The notes under the pieces are model-generated. The model was not told the DNA's origin, did no database searches, and was given only the letters and a program-made list of their open reading frames with translations. This document shows, in pieces, positions 53,475 to 61,813 of a stretch of 64,000 nucleotides of DNA (its first letter is position 1; each line of letters opens with the position of its first letter). Source of the DNA: Thermonema rossianum DSM 10300 (GTDB taxonomy: Bacteria > Bacteroidota > Bacteroidia > Cytophagales > Thermonemataceae); assembly GCF_000426825.1 (NCBI RefSeq), contig NZ_KE384579.1, positions 78,877 through 142,876 on the forward strand. Direction: 5' to 3'. The position numbers and the translations under genes are program-made.

Positions 53475-53514
53475 CAAAAAAGGAGAAAGCGGCTTACTGA
53501 AATAGCAAACCGCC
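53475..53514 (-). terminator. Hairpin between rpsP and rimM
   Basis: On the minus strand GCGGTTT pairs with AAGCCGC (one G-T pair), followed by TTTCTCCTTTTTT. It may lower rimM expression relative to rpsP. It also argues for the shorter rimM start. Confidence 0.55.
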
Positions 53515-53555
53515 TTCTGCGTAAAATGGTTTCAAGCGTAGAACAAGTGAAAGTC

Positions 53556-54089
53556 TTATTCTGCGTTGTTTTCGTTGTTCTCTTCAGAAGCTGCATTCTC
53601 TTCTTCGGCAGGAGCAGCGGCTTCTTCAGCAGCTTTGCGCTTGGCTTCGATAGCCTTGGCGCGTTCTTCTTTGATTTTAGCTTCTGCTTCAAGCTGAGCC
53701 TTCTTGGCGGCTTCTTTTTGCTGAGCCAAGCGGGCTTTTTTGCCTTCGATTTTAGCTTCTTTGGCTTGCAACCACTCTTGGTAACGCTTGTCTGCTTCCT
53801 CACGCGTGATGGCGCCTTTGCGCACACCTACCTCCAGATGCTTGCGCAGCAAAATACCGCGGTATTTCAACATGCGGCGCACAGTCTCGGTAGGTTGTGC
53901 CCCTTTCAGCAGCCAGTCAAGGATGCGCTCGTCATCCAATACGATGGTTGCAGGGTCGGTCAAGGGGTTGTAACGCCCCACTTTCTCGATGAATTTACCG
54001 TCACGCGGTGCTCGAGAATCAGCTACGACTACGTCGTACATCGGTTTTTTCTTGCGTCCACGACGCGCCAAACGGATACGTACTGCCAT
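53556..54089 (-). CDS. rpsP: 30S ribosomal protein S16 with long charged tail
   Basis: S16 is a small-subunit assembly protein. The core (residues 1-80: AVRIRLARRGRKKKPMYDVVVADSRAPRDG, FIEKVGRYNP, RILDWLLKGAQPTETVRRML) is canonical. From about residue 100 the protein continues for some 75 residues of Ala, Glu and Lys in a likely helix (KKAQLEAEAKIKEERAKAI, ending EENNENNAE), giving 177 residues instead of 80-90. Such tails are known in this phylum. I start at ATG 54089 (MAVRIRL); the frame continues upstream to 54269 but through the promoter. Confidence 0.96.
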   Translation of the reverse strand: MAVRIRLARRGRKKKPMYDVVVADSRAPRDGKFIEKVGRYNPLTDPATIVLDDERILDWLLKGAQPTETVRRMLKYRGILLRKHLEVGVRKGAITREEADKRYQEWLQAKEAKIEGKKARLAQQKEAAKKAQLEAEAKIKEERAKAIEAKRKAAEEAAAPAEEENAASEENNENNAE

Positions 54090-54145
54090 TGTTTTTTGTT
54101 TTAGTTCAACCTTTGATAGAACCCGTCTATCGGTTTTCGAAGGCA

Positions 54146-54177
54146 CAAAGATAGCACACCGGCTTGATTTATACAAA
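54146..54177 (-). promoter_or_regulatory. Promoter of rpsP-rimM
   Basis: On the minus strand TTTG (54174-54177, within TTTTTTG), 20 bases, TATCTTTG (54146-54153): full consensus match. The leader to the ATG at 54089 is about 50 bases. Confidence 0.78.
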
Positions 54178-54330
54178 AAAGCCCTGACTTTGTGCGCTTT
54201 ATTTCTGCTGCCTGTCTCTGGTGGAGTACTTTGTCGCTCAGCTTTTTGTTTTGCGCTTCGCTTGCCCAAGCCGGCGGTGTATTTTCATGAAAAAGACAAG
54301 CAAGGCTATTCAAAACTGCCAAATATTCAT

Positions 54331-54338
54331 TAACTTTG
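54331..54338 (+). promoter_or_regulatory. -7 element of lepA
   Basis: TAACTTTG matches TAnnTTTG and lies 48 bases before the lepA ATG. The -33 region has only a weak TTC at the expected distance. Confidence 0.5.
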
Positions 54339-54386
54339 CCTATTCAATACAACGAAGAGAAACCCATTATTTCCGGTTGAAGCAGT

Positions 54387-56177
54387 ATGAAGAATATCCG
54401 TAACTTTTGTATCATAGCCCACATCGACCACGGCAAGAGTACCCTTGCCGACCGCCTGTTGGAATACACCCAAACCGTGGACCAACGCAAGATGCAGGCG
54501 CAGGTACTCGACAGCATGGACTTGGAGCGGGAGCGGGGCATTACCATCAAGAGCCACGCCATTCAGATGAAATACAACTACAAGGGCGAGACTTACATCC
54601 TGAACTTGATTGATACCCCCGGGCACGTGGACTTTTCCTATGAGGTATCGCGCTCTATTGCTGCCTGTGAGGGTGCCCTGTTGGTGGTAGATGCAGCCCA
54701 AGGCATTGAAGCGCAAACCATTTCCAACCTGTATTTAGCCATAGAACACGACCTGGAGATTATTCCGGTCATTAACAAGATAGACCTGCCGGCAGCCAAT
54801 CCCGAAGTGGTAGGCGATGAAATCATAGACCTCATCGGCTGCAAACGCGAAGATATTATTCTTGCTTCTGCCAAAGAGGGCATTGGCATAGAAGAAATAC
54901 TGCAAGCCGTCGTGGAGCGTATCCCCGCACCCGAGGGCGACCCCAATGCCCCCTTGCAAGCGCTTATTTTCGACTCTGTCTTCAACCCTTACCGCGGGGT
55001 GGAGGTTATCTTCCGCGTATATAACGGACGCATACGCAAAGGCGACAAAGTGAAGTTTTGGGCAACGGGGCGCGAATATGAGGTGGAAGAAGTAGGTATC
55101 TTGCGTTTGGATAAAGAACCACGTGACTATATCGACACCGGAGACGTAGGTTATTTGGTATCGGGCATCAAACAGGCAAAAGAAGTGAAAGTGGGCGACA
55201 CCATCACTACCGTAAGCAAACCGTGCGATGCACCTATCAAAGGGTTTAAGGAGGTGAAGCCCATGGTCTTTGCCGGTATTTATCCGGTAGAGAACAGCGA
55301 ATTTGAAGACCTGCGCGAAGCCATGGAGAAATTGCAGCTCAACGATGCTGCTTTGGTGTGGGAGCCCGAAACCTCTGCCGCGCTCGGTTTTGGTTTTCGC
55401 TGTGGCTTCTTGGGCATGCTGCACATGGAGATAGTGCAGGAGCGCCTCGAGCGCGAGTTCGATATGACGGTCATTACCACCGTGCCTTCGGTGAAGTATC
55501 ATGCCTATACTACCGGCGGCAAGATGATAGAGGTGAGTGCCCCCTCGGAAATGCCCGACCCTGCAATGCTCGACCACATCGAAGAGCCTTTTGTGAAAGT
55601 GCAAATCATTACAAAGGCGGAGTTTGTGGGCAACATCATGACATTGTGCTTGGAACGCCGTGGGGTGCTAAAACAACAAAACTACTTGACTACCGACCGC
55701 GTGGAGCTCGTGTTTGAAATGCCTTTGGCAGAAATCATATTCGATTTCTTCGATAAACTCAAAACCATCTCGCGCGGCTATGCTTCTTTGGATTATGAGT
55801 TTTTGGGCTATCGCGAATCGAAGCTGGTCAAGCTCGATATTTTGCTCAACGGGGAGCGTGTAGATGCGCTTTCTGCCATTGTGCACCGCGACAAAGCCTA
55901 TGATTGGGGCAAGCGCCTGTGTGAAAAGCTGAAAGAGCTGTTGCCGCGCCAGCAGTTCGAAATTGCCATTCAGGCAGCCATAGGAACCAAGGTCATTGCG
56001 CGCGAAACGGTGAAGGCGCTGCGCAAAAACGTATTGGCAAAATGTTACGGTGGTGACATCACCCGTAAGCGCAAGCTGCTCGAAAAGCAAAAGAAAGGAA
56101 AGAAACGCATGCGCCAGATAGGCAAGGTAGAGGTGCCACAAGAAGCCTTCATGGCGGTATTGAAACTTGACCAGTAA
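54387..56177 (+). CDS. lepA: Elongation factor 4 (LepA)
   Basis: EF-4/LepA is a ribosome-dependent GTPase related to EF-G that affects translation under stress and 30S biogenesis. G motifs: AHIDHGKST (G1, about residues 11-19), RERGITIKS (G2 region), DTPGHVDF (G3) and NKIDLPAA (G4); the LepA-specific C-terminal domain ends with [28 protein letters not shown]. Size is 596 residues, standard. It is a single-gene unit with a strong terminator downstream. Confidence 0.98.
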   Translation: MKNIRNFCIIAHIDHGKSTLADRLLEYTQTVDQRKMQAQVLDSMDLERERGITIKSHAIQMKYNYKGETYILNLIDTPGHVDFSYEVSRSIAACEGALLVVDAAQGIEAQTISNLYLAIEHDLEIIPVINKIDLPAANPEVVGDEIIDLIGCKREDIILASAKEGIGIEEILQAVVERIPAPEGDPNAPLQALIFDSVFNPYRGVEVIFRVYNGRIRKGDKVKFWATGREYEVEEVGILRLDKEPRDYIDTGDVGYLVSGIKQAKEVKVGDTITTVSKPCDAPIKGFKEVKPMVFAGIYPVENSEFEDLREAMEKLQLNDAALVWEPETSAALGFGFRCGFLGMLHMEIVQERLEREFDMTVITTVPSVKYHAYTTGGKMIEVSAPSEMPDPAMLDHIEEPFVKVQIITKAEFVGNIMTLCLERRGVLKQQNYLTTDRVELVFEMPLAEIIFDFFDKLKTISRGYASLDYEFLGYRESKLVKLDILLNGERVDALSAIVHRDKAYDWGKRLCEKLKELLPRQQFEIAIQAAIGTKVIARETVKALRKNVLAKCYGGDITRKRKLLEKQKKGKKRMRQIGKVEVPQEAFMAVLKLDQ

Positions 56178-56201
56178 AAAAAACTTGCATATGGAATGGC
56201 G

Positions 56202-56232
56202 GGCAGTACACTGTTTGTGTGCTGCCTTTTTT
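56202..56232 (+). terminator. Terminator after lepA
   Basis: Ten-base-pair stem GGCAGTACAC / GTGTGCTGCC (one G-T pair), five-base loop and T6. The convergent glycosyltransferase gene ends 35 bases further on. Confidence 0.9.
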
Positions 56233-56266
56233 GCTTGTGCTTCGTCGTGCTAAAAACGCCCTTTGG

Positions 56267-57163
56267 CTACCGGCGCAGTATGCCCTTGACCAGCTCGCGC
56301 AGGATGACAGCACTCTTTTTATGAAAGAAAAAAAGCGGCGAAATACGCAAGGCTTTGAGGTAATAGCGAAACGCTTTTGCAGGGTGCTTGCCCATTGCCA
56401 GATGAAGCGCCAGATAAGCATAAGCATGTGTGCGGAAACGCCGCAGGTAAGAGGCAGGCAACGCGCGCACGGCTTCGTCGGCTTCCACGTAGCGGATGCA
56501 GGCTTGCAAACGTGCTTCCAGGCGTGCCGCATTTACCTCCATGACACTGCGGGCATCGTGTTGTATCATGCAAGCCACCACCTCATTGGCATAGGGCAAG
56601 GGGTAGCGCGCTGCCAAACGCAGCCATAGCTCCCAGTCTTCGCTGCCGGCAAGGGTGCGGTCTTCTTGAAAGGGGTGAAGCAGGGCGATGTCGCGACGCA
56701 CAAAGACAGCGATGCAGCTAAGCAGGTTGCCGGCAAACAGCTGCTCTGCGAGATTGCCCTTGCGTTTGGCTTGTGAGCTTAGCAGGCGCCCGTTTTCGTC
56801 CCTGATTTCATAGGCTAAGGCAAACCAGGCGCAGTTTTGATGCCGTTGCAGAAAAGCATGGGCGGCAGACAGACAATGAGGGTAATACAGGTCGTCGGAG
56901 TCCAGAAAAGTGACATAACTGCCCTGTGCCTGTCGTACACCGAAATTACGGGCGGCAGCGCGTTCCCCGTTTTCTTTGTAAAAATAGCGCACCCGTTGGT
57001 CGCGCTGTACATACGGCGCCACCACCTCGCGGGTGTGGTCGGTGCTGCCGTCATCGACCACAATCACTTCAAAGTCGTGAAAGTCTTGCGCCAACACACT
57101 GTCAAGCGTGCGGGCAATAAAAGATGCCCTGTTGTAAGTGGGTATGATTACGGAAAAAAGCAT
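56267..57163 (-). CDS. Family 2 glycosyltransferase
   Basis: A 298-residue GT-A fold glycosyltransferase. The nucleotide-sugar site is clear: SVIIPTYNRASFI at residues 4-16, EVIVVDDGSTDHT at about 33-45 and the DxD motif as TFLDSDDLYYP near 88. The likely base region follows in GSEDWELWLRL. The C-terminal third is helical with a basic end and may rest on the membrane. Donor and acceptor are unknown. It follows engB by 2 bases, so it is last in a rhodanese-engB-GT2 operon. Confidence 0.9.
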   Translation of the reverse strand: MLFSVIIPTYNRASFIARTLDSVLAQDFHDFEVIVVDDGSTDHTREVVAPYVQRDQRVRYFYKENGERAAARNFGVRQAQGSYVTFLDSDDLYYPHCLSAAHAFLQRHQNCAWFALAYEIRDENGRLLSSQAKRKGNLAEQLFAGNLLSCIAVFVRRDIALLHPFQEDRTLAGSEDWELWLRLAARYPLPYANEVVACMIQHDARSVMEVNAARLEARLQACIRYVEADEAVRALPASYLRRFRTHAYAYLALHLAMGKHPAKAFRYYLKALRISPLFFFHKKSAVILRELVKGILRR

Positions 57164-57165
57164 GC

Positions 57166-57819
57166 CTACTCTTCTTCGTCGTGTGCGGACGCCTCGCCTT
57201 TGGCTATGCGTTTGAACTCATTGGGCTCAAAGACAAAACTTTGATTGACCTCTTCAATAAATTGAAGGATGTCTTCTCTGCCGGTGCCCTCGGTTGCCGA
57301 AGTGATGAAGCAGGGCGGCAGCTCTTCCCACATCTGCAAGAGGGTGCGGCGGTAGCGTGCCAGGTTGGCCTGCTGTTGGTTGCGCGACAGCTTATCGGCT
57401 TTGGTGAAAACAAAAGCCAACGGCAAGCCGGCACTGCCCAGGCGCGCGACCATCTCCATGTCGATGGCTTGAGGTTCCAGGCGCAAGTCCATAAGCACAA
57501 AAGTGCACATGAGGTTGGGGCGCCGGGTGAGATAATCGTTAATCATCTTTTGCCAGGCGGCACGCTCTTGCTTGCTTACCTTGGCATAACCATAGCCGGG
57601 CAGGTCGGCAAGATACCAACGCTCGTCTATCAGAAAGTGATTGATAAGCCTTGTTTTACCGGGTTGTGCCGAAGTGGCTGCCAGATTCTTACGCTGCACC
57701 AGCATATTGATAAGCGATGACTTGCCCACATTGGAGCGTCCGATGAAGGCATATTCGGGCTTATCGGGAAACGGGCAGTCTTCCACTTTTTTACTGCTCT
57801 TTACAAAATTTGCTTTCAT
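57166..57819 (-). CDS. engB: Ribosome biogenesis GTPase EngB (YsxC/YihA)
   Basis: A 217-residue GTPase needed for 50S subunit assembly. G1 is GRSNVGKSS (about residues 29-37), G3 is DLPGYGYAKVS, G4 is TKADKLSR and G5 is TSATEGTG. The N-terminal FVKSSKKVEDCPFPDKPEYAFI is typical. The start at 57819 overlaps the rhodanese stop by 4 bases (ATGA); a longer frame to 57981 would read through that gene. The C-terminus is acidic. Confidence 0.96.
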   Translation of the reverse strand: MKANFVKSSKKVEDCPFPDKPEYAFIGRSNVGKSSLINMLVQRKNLAATSAQPGKTRLINHFLIDERWYLADLPGYGYAKVSKQERAAWQKMINDYLTRRPNLMCTFVLMDLRLEPQAIDMEMVARLGSAGLPLAFVFTKADKLSRNQQQANLARYRRTLLQMWEELPPCFITSATEGTGREDILQFIEEVNQSFVFEPNEFKRIAKGEASAHDEEE

Positions 57820-58157
57820 CGTGCTTCTTCGTCTTTTTGCGATGTGATATAATCTATAAACGCCTCGATGCCCCCTCGCAGATTCAGCACTTTCTGAAAG
57901 CCACATTGAAGCAACAGCTTTTGTGCCTGATAACCACGCATGCCCGAGCGGCAATGAACGATGATTTCTTTGTCGCGCCATGCGTCTATCTCATCCAGGC
58001 GGAAGAGCAGCTCGGGCAAGGGTATATGCTTGGCTTCGGGCAGGTGGTACTCTTCATATTCCCACTGTTCGCGCACATCCAAAACGGGGGGGAGCTTGTG
58101 TGCTTGCCGGCGTCGACAAAACTCCTCTACTTCTATACAGGGCAATTGGGTGTCCAT
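57816..58157 (-). CDS. Single-domain rhodanese-like protein
   Basis: A 113-residue rhodanese domain, which moves or carries sulfur as a persulfide on cysteine. The active-site loop is VHCRSGMRG (Cys about residue 67), preceded by PVLDVREQWEYEEYHLPEAKHIPL and followed by NLRGGIEAF, all typical of the GlpE/PspE type. Starting at ATG 58157 gives the usual size; the frame continues to 58244. It is first in the operon with engB and GT2. Partner unknown. Confidence 0.88.
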   Translation of the reverse strand: MDTQLPCIEVEEFCRRRQAHKLPPVLDVREQWEYEEYHLPEAKHIPLPELLFRLDEIDAWRDKEIIVHCRSGMRGYQAQKLLLQCGFQKVLNLRGGIEAFIDYITSQKDEEAR

Positions 58158-58343
58158 AAGCAGGTTTTTGTAGCTTGCTGCAAAGATATGAATTTGCGGC
58201 TTTTCATAACAAGCCGCTGCAATAGAGGAACCCTCTTCGTGCAACTTGCTTTTTTATAGCCTGTCATCTCTCACCTCAAGCAGCCTGTCATCTCTCACGA
58301 GCGTAAGCGTACATTGTCATTTCGAACGAGTGAATCGCAGCTT

Positions 58344-58427
58344 GTCATTTCGAACGAGCGCAGCGAGTGAGAAATCTCGTCGAACCAAGCAGCAGGCAAA
58401 TAGATTTCTCGCTACGCTCGAAATGAC
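58344..58427. repeat. Palindromic repeat, copy C
   Basis: An 84-base imperfect palindrome: GTCATTTCGAACGAGCG...GAGAAATCTC on the left, AGATTTCTCGC...CGCTCGAAATGAC on the right, with a loop of about 24 bases. Same family as copies A and B. Confidence 0.87.
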
Positions 58428-58560
58428 AAAAGGGGGGTCGAAATGACCAAAGGGGCGGAGGGACAGAGAAGGGGATTCGAAAGGATGAAGAAGAGAGCGG
58501 AGAAAAAAAGTTGCCCCACAACTGAAGCTTGCTGTTCTGTGTGGAACCTAAGCGCAGCTT

Positions 58561-58651
58561 GTCATTTCGAACCGAGCGTAGCGAGGTGAGAAATCTCATC
58601 AAAGCAAGCCACAAAACGCAACAGAGATTTCTCGCTTGCGCTCGAAATGAC
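58561..58651. repeat. Palindromic repeat, copy D
   Basis: A 91-base copy, GTCATTTCGAACCGAGCG...GAGAAATCTC paired with GAGATTTCTCGC...CGCTCGAAATGAC. The loop sequence differs from that of copies A-C while the arms are conserved. Confidence 0.87.
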
Positions 58652-58702
58652 AAGGGAGCACCCCAAAAGACAAAAACCAAAGAAAAGGCTTGCCAAAGCA
58701 AG

Positions 58703-61700
58703 CTAAGCATGCTTGCTACCGGAAGGCGACATCCAGACAGGCAGGGCAACGAAAACACCAAAGAGCGAAAACAAAAGCCCCCCGATGGAACCAATTGCCA
58801 GCGAAAACCAGAAAATCTCTTGGTCGCCTTCGCTCAGGAAAGGCACCAGCCCCATGACCGTGGAAAAGGTGGTTATCAAGATAGGGACTGACTTGTACCA
58901 TACGGCGCGGCAGATACGACGCAGGCGCCTGTCGCTGTTGCGCGTTTGATTGTATTCGTTCAGTATGAAGATGGCAGCATTCACCACCAAGCCGCCCAAC
59001 AGCACAAAAGCGGCATATCCTCCTTGGTCGAAAGAGAAATCGCCCCATGCAAAGATGAGAAACAAACCGATAAACGAAAGCGGCACCGTGATGATGATAT
59101 AAAAAGGCTTGAGGAGGTTTTCGAACAATATGGCGCAAATCATATAGACCACGCCCAGCAACAACAGCAGGATGGTATAAGAACGTTTGTTTTTTTGCAT
59201 ATCGAAGAAGTAGAAGGTAAAGTCGTCTTTGTCGATAGTAAAGCCGGGCGGCAGCACCTTGCGGTATTGTTTTATGCAACGCTGCAGATAGCGCTCGCCG
59301 AAGTTATAGGAGCCATAGTATTCAAAGCCGATGATGCGGATGTATTGCCGGTTTTCTTTGTAAATGGCATCGTTCAATTTTTCGAATTGCAGGCGGGAGA
59401 AAAGCTCCGGGCGTACACTCTTCTGCCGGTTCAGCAGCAGGTTTTGTTTTTTCAACTCGTAAGTGGAAAAACGCTTGGCTCCCTCTTCGCGAAAAAAGAC
59501 CGGCACGTACTCGTTCTCATACGACACATAAGACTGCGCATAGGGGGCAAGGCTGTAGAGCTCAATGCCCTGAAGCAATGCCCGGTTCGACAAGCCGGCT
59601 TGTGCCAGCAGGGTAGTGTTCAGGTGCATACGGAAAGCCTCGGTGTTTCTGTCACCATAGCTCAGGCGCTCGTTCAGGTTGAGGTCTTTCACACGGGGGT
59701 GTCTCTGCAAAAGAGTCGCAAACCTTTGGGCTTGCTCATAAAGTTTGTCGTAATGATATCCGGTCATGCGCACCCGCATTTGGCGCATCTGTTCGCCGGT
59801 GATGTTGCTAAATCCTTCCCCTACGCCATATACCGACCAGCCTACCCCTGCCCAGTCGAGCGATTGCTTGATAAGCATGGATTTGAGCATATAAGGCAAG
59901 CCGGTTTGTTCATATTCCGGTTTGAAATAAATGACAATGGTAGCGCTTTGCCCCGAATAAATGTTGGTGACAAATTTATCGATACCTTGAATACCCGAAA
60001 GGTACTGTTCCACTTTCTCTATGACCGCATTCATCTGCTGCGGCGTGGTGCCGAAAGGCATGCGGGCATATACCGTCAGTTGAGTGCGCTCCAGTGTGCG
60101 GAAGCGTGCTTTCTCATAAACCTCTTGCATAAACAGGCGCAAGGCGCCGCCCAGCACCTTATCCACATAGGGACGTATGTTTTCCAAGTAATATTCACTG
60201 CCAAGCGATTGGTTGTACCACTCCCAGCCTTTCACTTCGGAGGGCAGCATAAATACCGGTGTGCCAAACATCAGCAGTACCGCCAAGGTGAACGATTTCT
60301 TATGCGCGGCCAGCCACGCAATCAGGCGTTCATAGTATAGATAGCGCTTATAGCGCCGCCGTTGTCTGCCGAAAGGCATCTTCTTTTTTGTGGCAACACT
60401 TTCTTTTTGTAAAAAAAGACGGTAAGCCGCCGGCGTAAAAAACAAAGCGACCACGAGTGAGAGCCCCAAACTAAGGATAATCACCCATGCAAAATCGATA
60501 AGCGAAAGTCGCTGCTCTTCGGGCAGCAGCCACACCAGCCCCAGAGCTGCCATGGTGGTGCTTGTAGCCCCCAGCAGTCCCAGAAAAGCACGTGTATTGC
60601 CTTTCTTTTTCAGGTGGTCGAGCATCACCACGGCGTTGTCGAGCAACATGCCGAACGAGAGTGTGAGGCCTGCCAGTGAGTAAATGTGCACTTCAATGCC
60701 CAACAGGTAAATGAGGGCGAAAGTCAATGACAGGTTGATGAAAACACCACCCAGCAATACCAGCAGATAGCGCCAGTCGCGGTAAATAAGCAGGATAATC
60801 AACAGCAAGATAGCCACAGACAAACCGGTGCGGTATTGAATTTTTTGCAGCTCCTCGCGCATCTTTTCGGTACGGTCATCTTCGAGCACTACGCGAAAGC
60901 CTTCGGGCAGGCGTCTTGCCAGCCGCTCGATACGATTGTGCACCTGTTCGGCAAGCACCAAAGTGTTTACATCCGGGCGGGCATACACAAGCAAACGCAC
61001 CGCATTCTTTCCGTTGATGCGGAAATAGCGGCGTGCTTCTTCTTCTTCCCTATAGAGCTTTGCAAAAAAACCGAAGCGCATGCCCGGGCGCAGCTCGCTT
61101 TGTTCGATGTCGTGAAGCGACTGCGGCAGCATGAGCACTTCCATATAGAAACGCTGCTGTTGAGGACTTTCGTAGATGCCCACGAACTGCCGTTCAAAGA
61201 AACGCTGCAGATGCTGTTGCAGGTCGCTTACCTTCAGCCCGTAGGCAAGCAGCCGTTGGGCGTCATATTCCACGGTCAGCTGCAGGGGGCGTGCCCCGTA
61301 AATATCCATGCGTTCGATTTCGCGGACAGACGAAAGCGGCCGCTTGATTTGCTCTTCGATGGTTTTTTGAATGAAAGCCGGTGCAAGAGGTGCATAAACA
61401 GAATAGACCAGCAGGGGGCTGCGTTTTTCATCTTCTTCACTTGCCGAGGGATAAACCTGCGGATAACTTGCATTGGGCGGCAATTGTGGATAAAGCTGCC
61501 GGATAAGGTTGCTTACTTCGAAGCGTTTGAAGTCCAAATCTGTTTTTTCATTGAAATAAAGCGTGATGCTGCCACCATTGTAACGCGACACCGACTCCAT
61601 CTTTTCCACTTCGCTGATATTGGAAAGCATGTTTTCAAGCGGGGCGGTAATTTTTTGCTCTACCACTTCGGGCGGTGCCTGCGGCAAGCCATAGCTGATG

Positions 61701-61813
61701 TAGAGCGTAGGCTTACGCAGCGAGGGGGCGTACTTTACGCTTATGTAGGGCAGACTCAGCAAAGACAACAGCGCCAGCACAACAAACACAAATACGAGGC
61801 GAAACGGGCTCAT
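58703..61813 (-). CDS. RND efflux permease subunit (complete)
   Basis: A 1036-residue inner-membrane transporter of the RND superfamily (AcrB-like, HAE1 type), which expels compounds using proton entry. It shows the expected double set of one helix, a large periplasmic loop, then a bundle of helices. TM4 carries LTLSFGMLLDNAVVMLDH with the proton-relay aspartate, and the equivalent TM10 segment is GGLVVNAAIFILNEY. The periplasmic loops carry porter-domain features. Substrate unknown. It is preceded, with a 4-base overlap, by a second RND permease, so both may form a mixed trimer or two pumps. The gene ends next to the repeat region. Confidence 0.9.
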   Translation of the reverse strand: MSPFRLVFVFVVLALLSLLSLPYISVKYAPSLRKPTLYISYGLPQAPPEVVEQKITAPLENMLSNISEVEKMESVSRYNGGSITLYFNEKTDLDFKRFEVSNLIRQLYPQLPPNASYPQVYPSASEEDEKRSPLLVYSVYAPLAPAFIQKTIEEQIKRPLSSVREIERMDIYGARPLQLTVEYDAQRLLAYGLKVSDLQQHLQRFFERQFVGIYESPQQQRFYMEVLMLPQSLHDIEQSELRPGMRFGFFAKLYREEEEARRYFRINGKNAVRLLVYARPDVNTLVLAEQVHNRIERLARRLPEGFRVVLEDDRTEKMREELQKIQYRTGLSVAILLLIILLIYRDWRYLLVLLGGVFINLSLTFALIYLLGIEVHIYSLAGLTLSFGMLLDNAVVMLDHLKKKGNTRAFLGLLGATSTTMAALGLVWLLPEEQRLSLIDFAWVIILSLGLSLVVALFFTPAAYRLFLQKESVATKKKMPFGRQRRRYKRYLYYERLIAWLAAHKKSFTLAVLLMFGTPVFMLPSEVKGWEWYNQSLGSEYYLENIRPYVDKVLGGALRLFMQEVYEKARFRTLERTQLTVYARMPFGTTPQQMNAVIEKVEQYLSGIQGIDKFVTNIYSGQSATIVIYFKPEYEQTGLPYMLKSMLIKQSLDWAGVGWSVYGVGEGFSNITGEQMRQMRVRMTGYHYDKLYEQAQRFATLLQRHPRVKDLNLNERLSYGDRNTEAFRMHLNTTLLAQAGLSNRALLQGIELYSLAPYAQSYVSYENEYVPVFFREEGAKRFSTYELKKQNLLLNRQKSVRPELFSRLQFEKLNDAIYKENRQYIRIIGFEYYGSYNFGERYLQRCIKQYRKVLPPGFTIDKDDFTFYFFDMQKNKRSYTILLLLLGVVYMICAILFENLLKPFYIIITVPLSFIGLFLIFAWGDFSFDQGGYAAFVLLGGLVVNAAIFILNEYNQTRNSDRRLRRICRAVWYKSVPILITTFSTVMGLVPFLSEGDQEIFWFSLAIGSIGGLLFSLFGVFVALPVWMSPSGSKHA

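Larger units (their letters stand above)
58158..58702. repeat. Intergenic region with palindromic repeat units
   Basis: This gap between the RND permease gene and the rhodanese operon carries two full palindromic copies (58344-58427 and 58561-58651) of the same family seen near 41.6 kb. Partial arms are visible at about 58260-58335 (GTCATCTCTCAC twice and GTCATTTCGAACGAGTGA). Around 58440-58540 is a purine-rich stretch of no clear function. No gene was found. Confidence 0.83.

Noticed and set aside
53476-53477. An earlier start for rimM at 53477
   Set aside because: It adds nine residues of Lys/Ser/Arg/Gln that are not in the family and would start inside the hairpin between rpsP and rimM.
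54090-54269. A 60-residue N-terminal extension of S16
   Set aside because: S16 always begins with the MAVRIRL-type start; the upstream stretch contains a full-consensus promoter for rpsP.
57820-57981. A 54-residue N-terminal extension of EngB
   Set aside because: It would read through the rhodanese gene in another frame; the ATGA overlap at 57816-57819 gives the natural start.
58345-58794. A 149-codon minus-strand frame over repeat copies C and D
   Set aside because: It overlaps the end of the RND permease gene and its sequence repeats with the palindromes; no family resemblance.
58946-60340. A 464-codon open frame on the plus strand inside the RND permease gene
   Set aside because: It is antisense to a clear, conserved RND permease; its translation has no known motif and its length follows from the codon pattern of the real gene.
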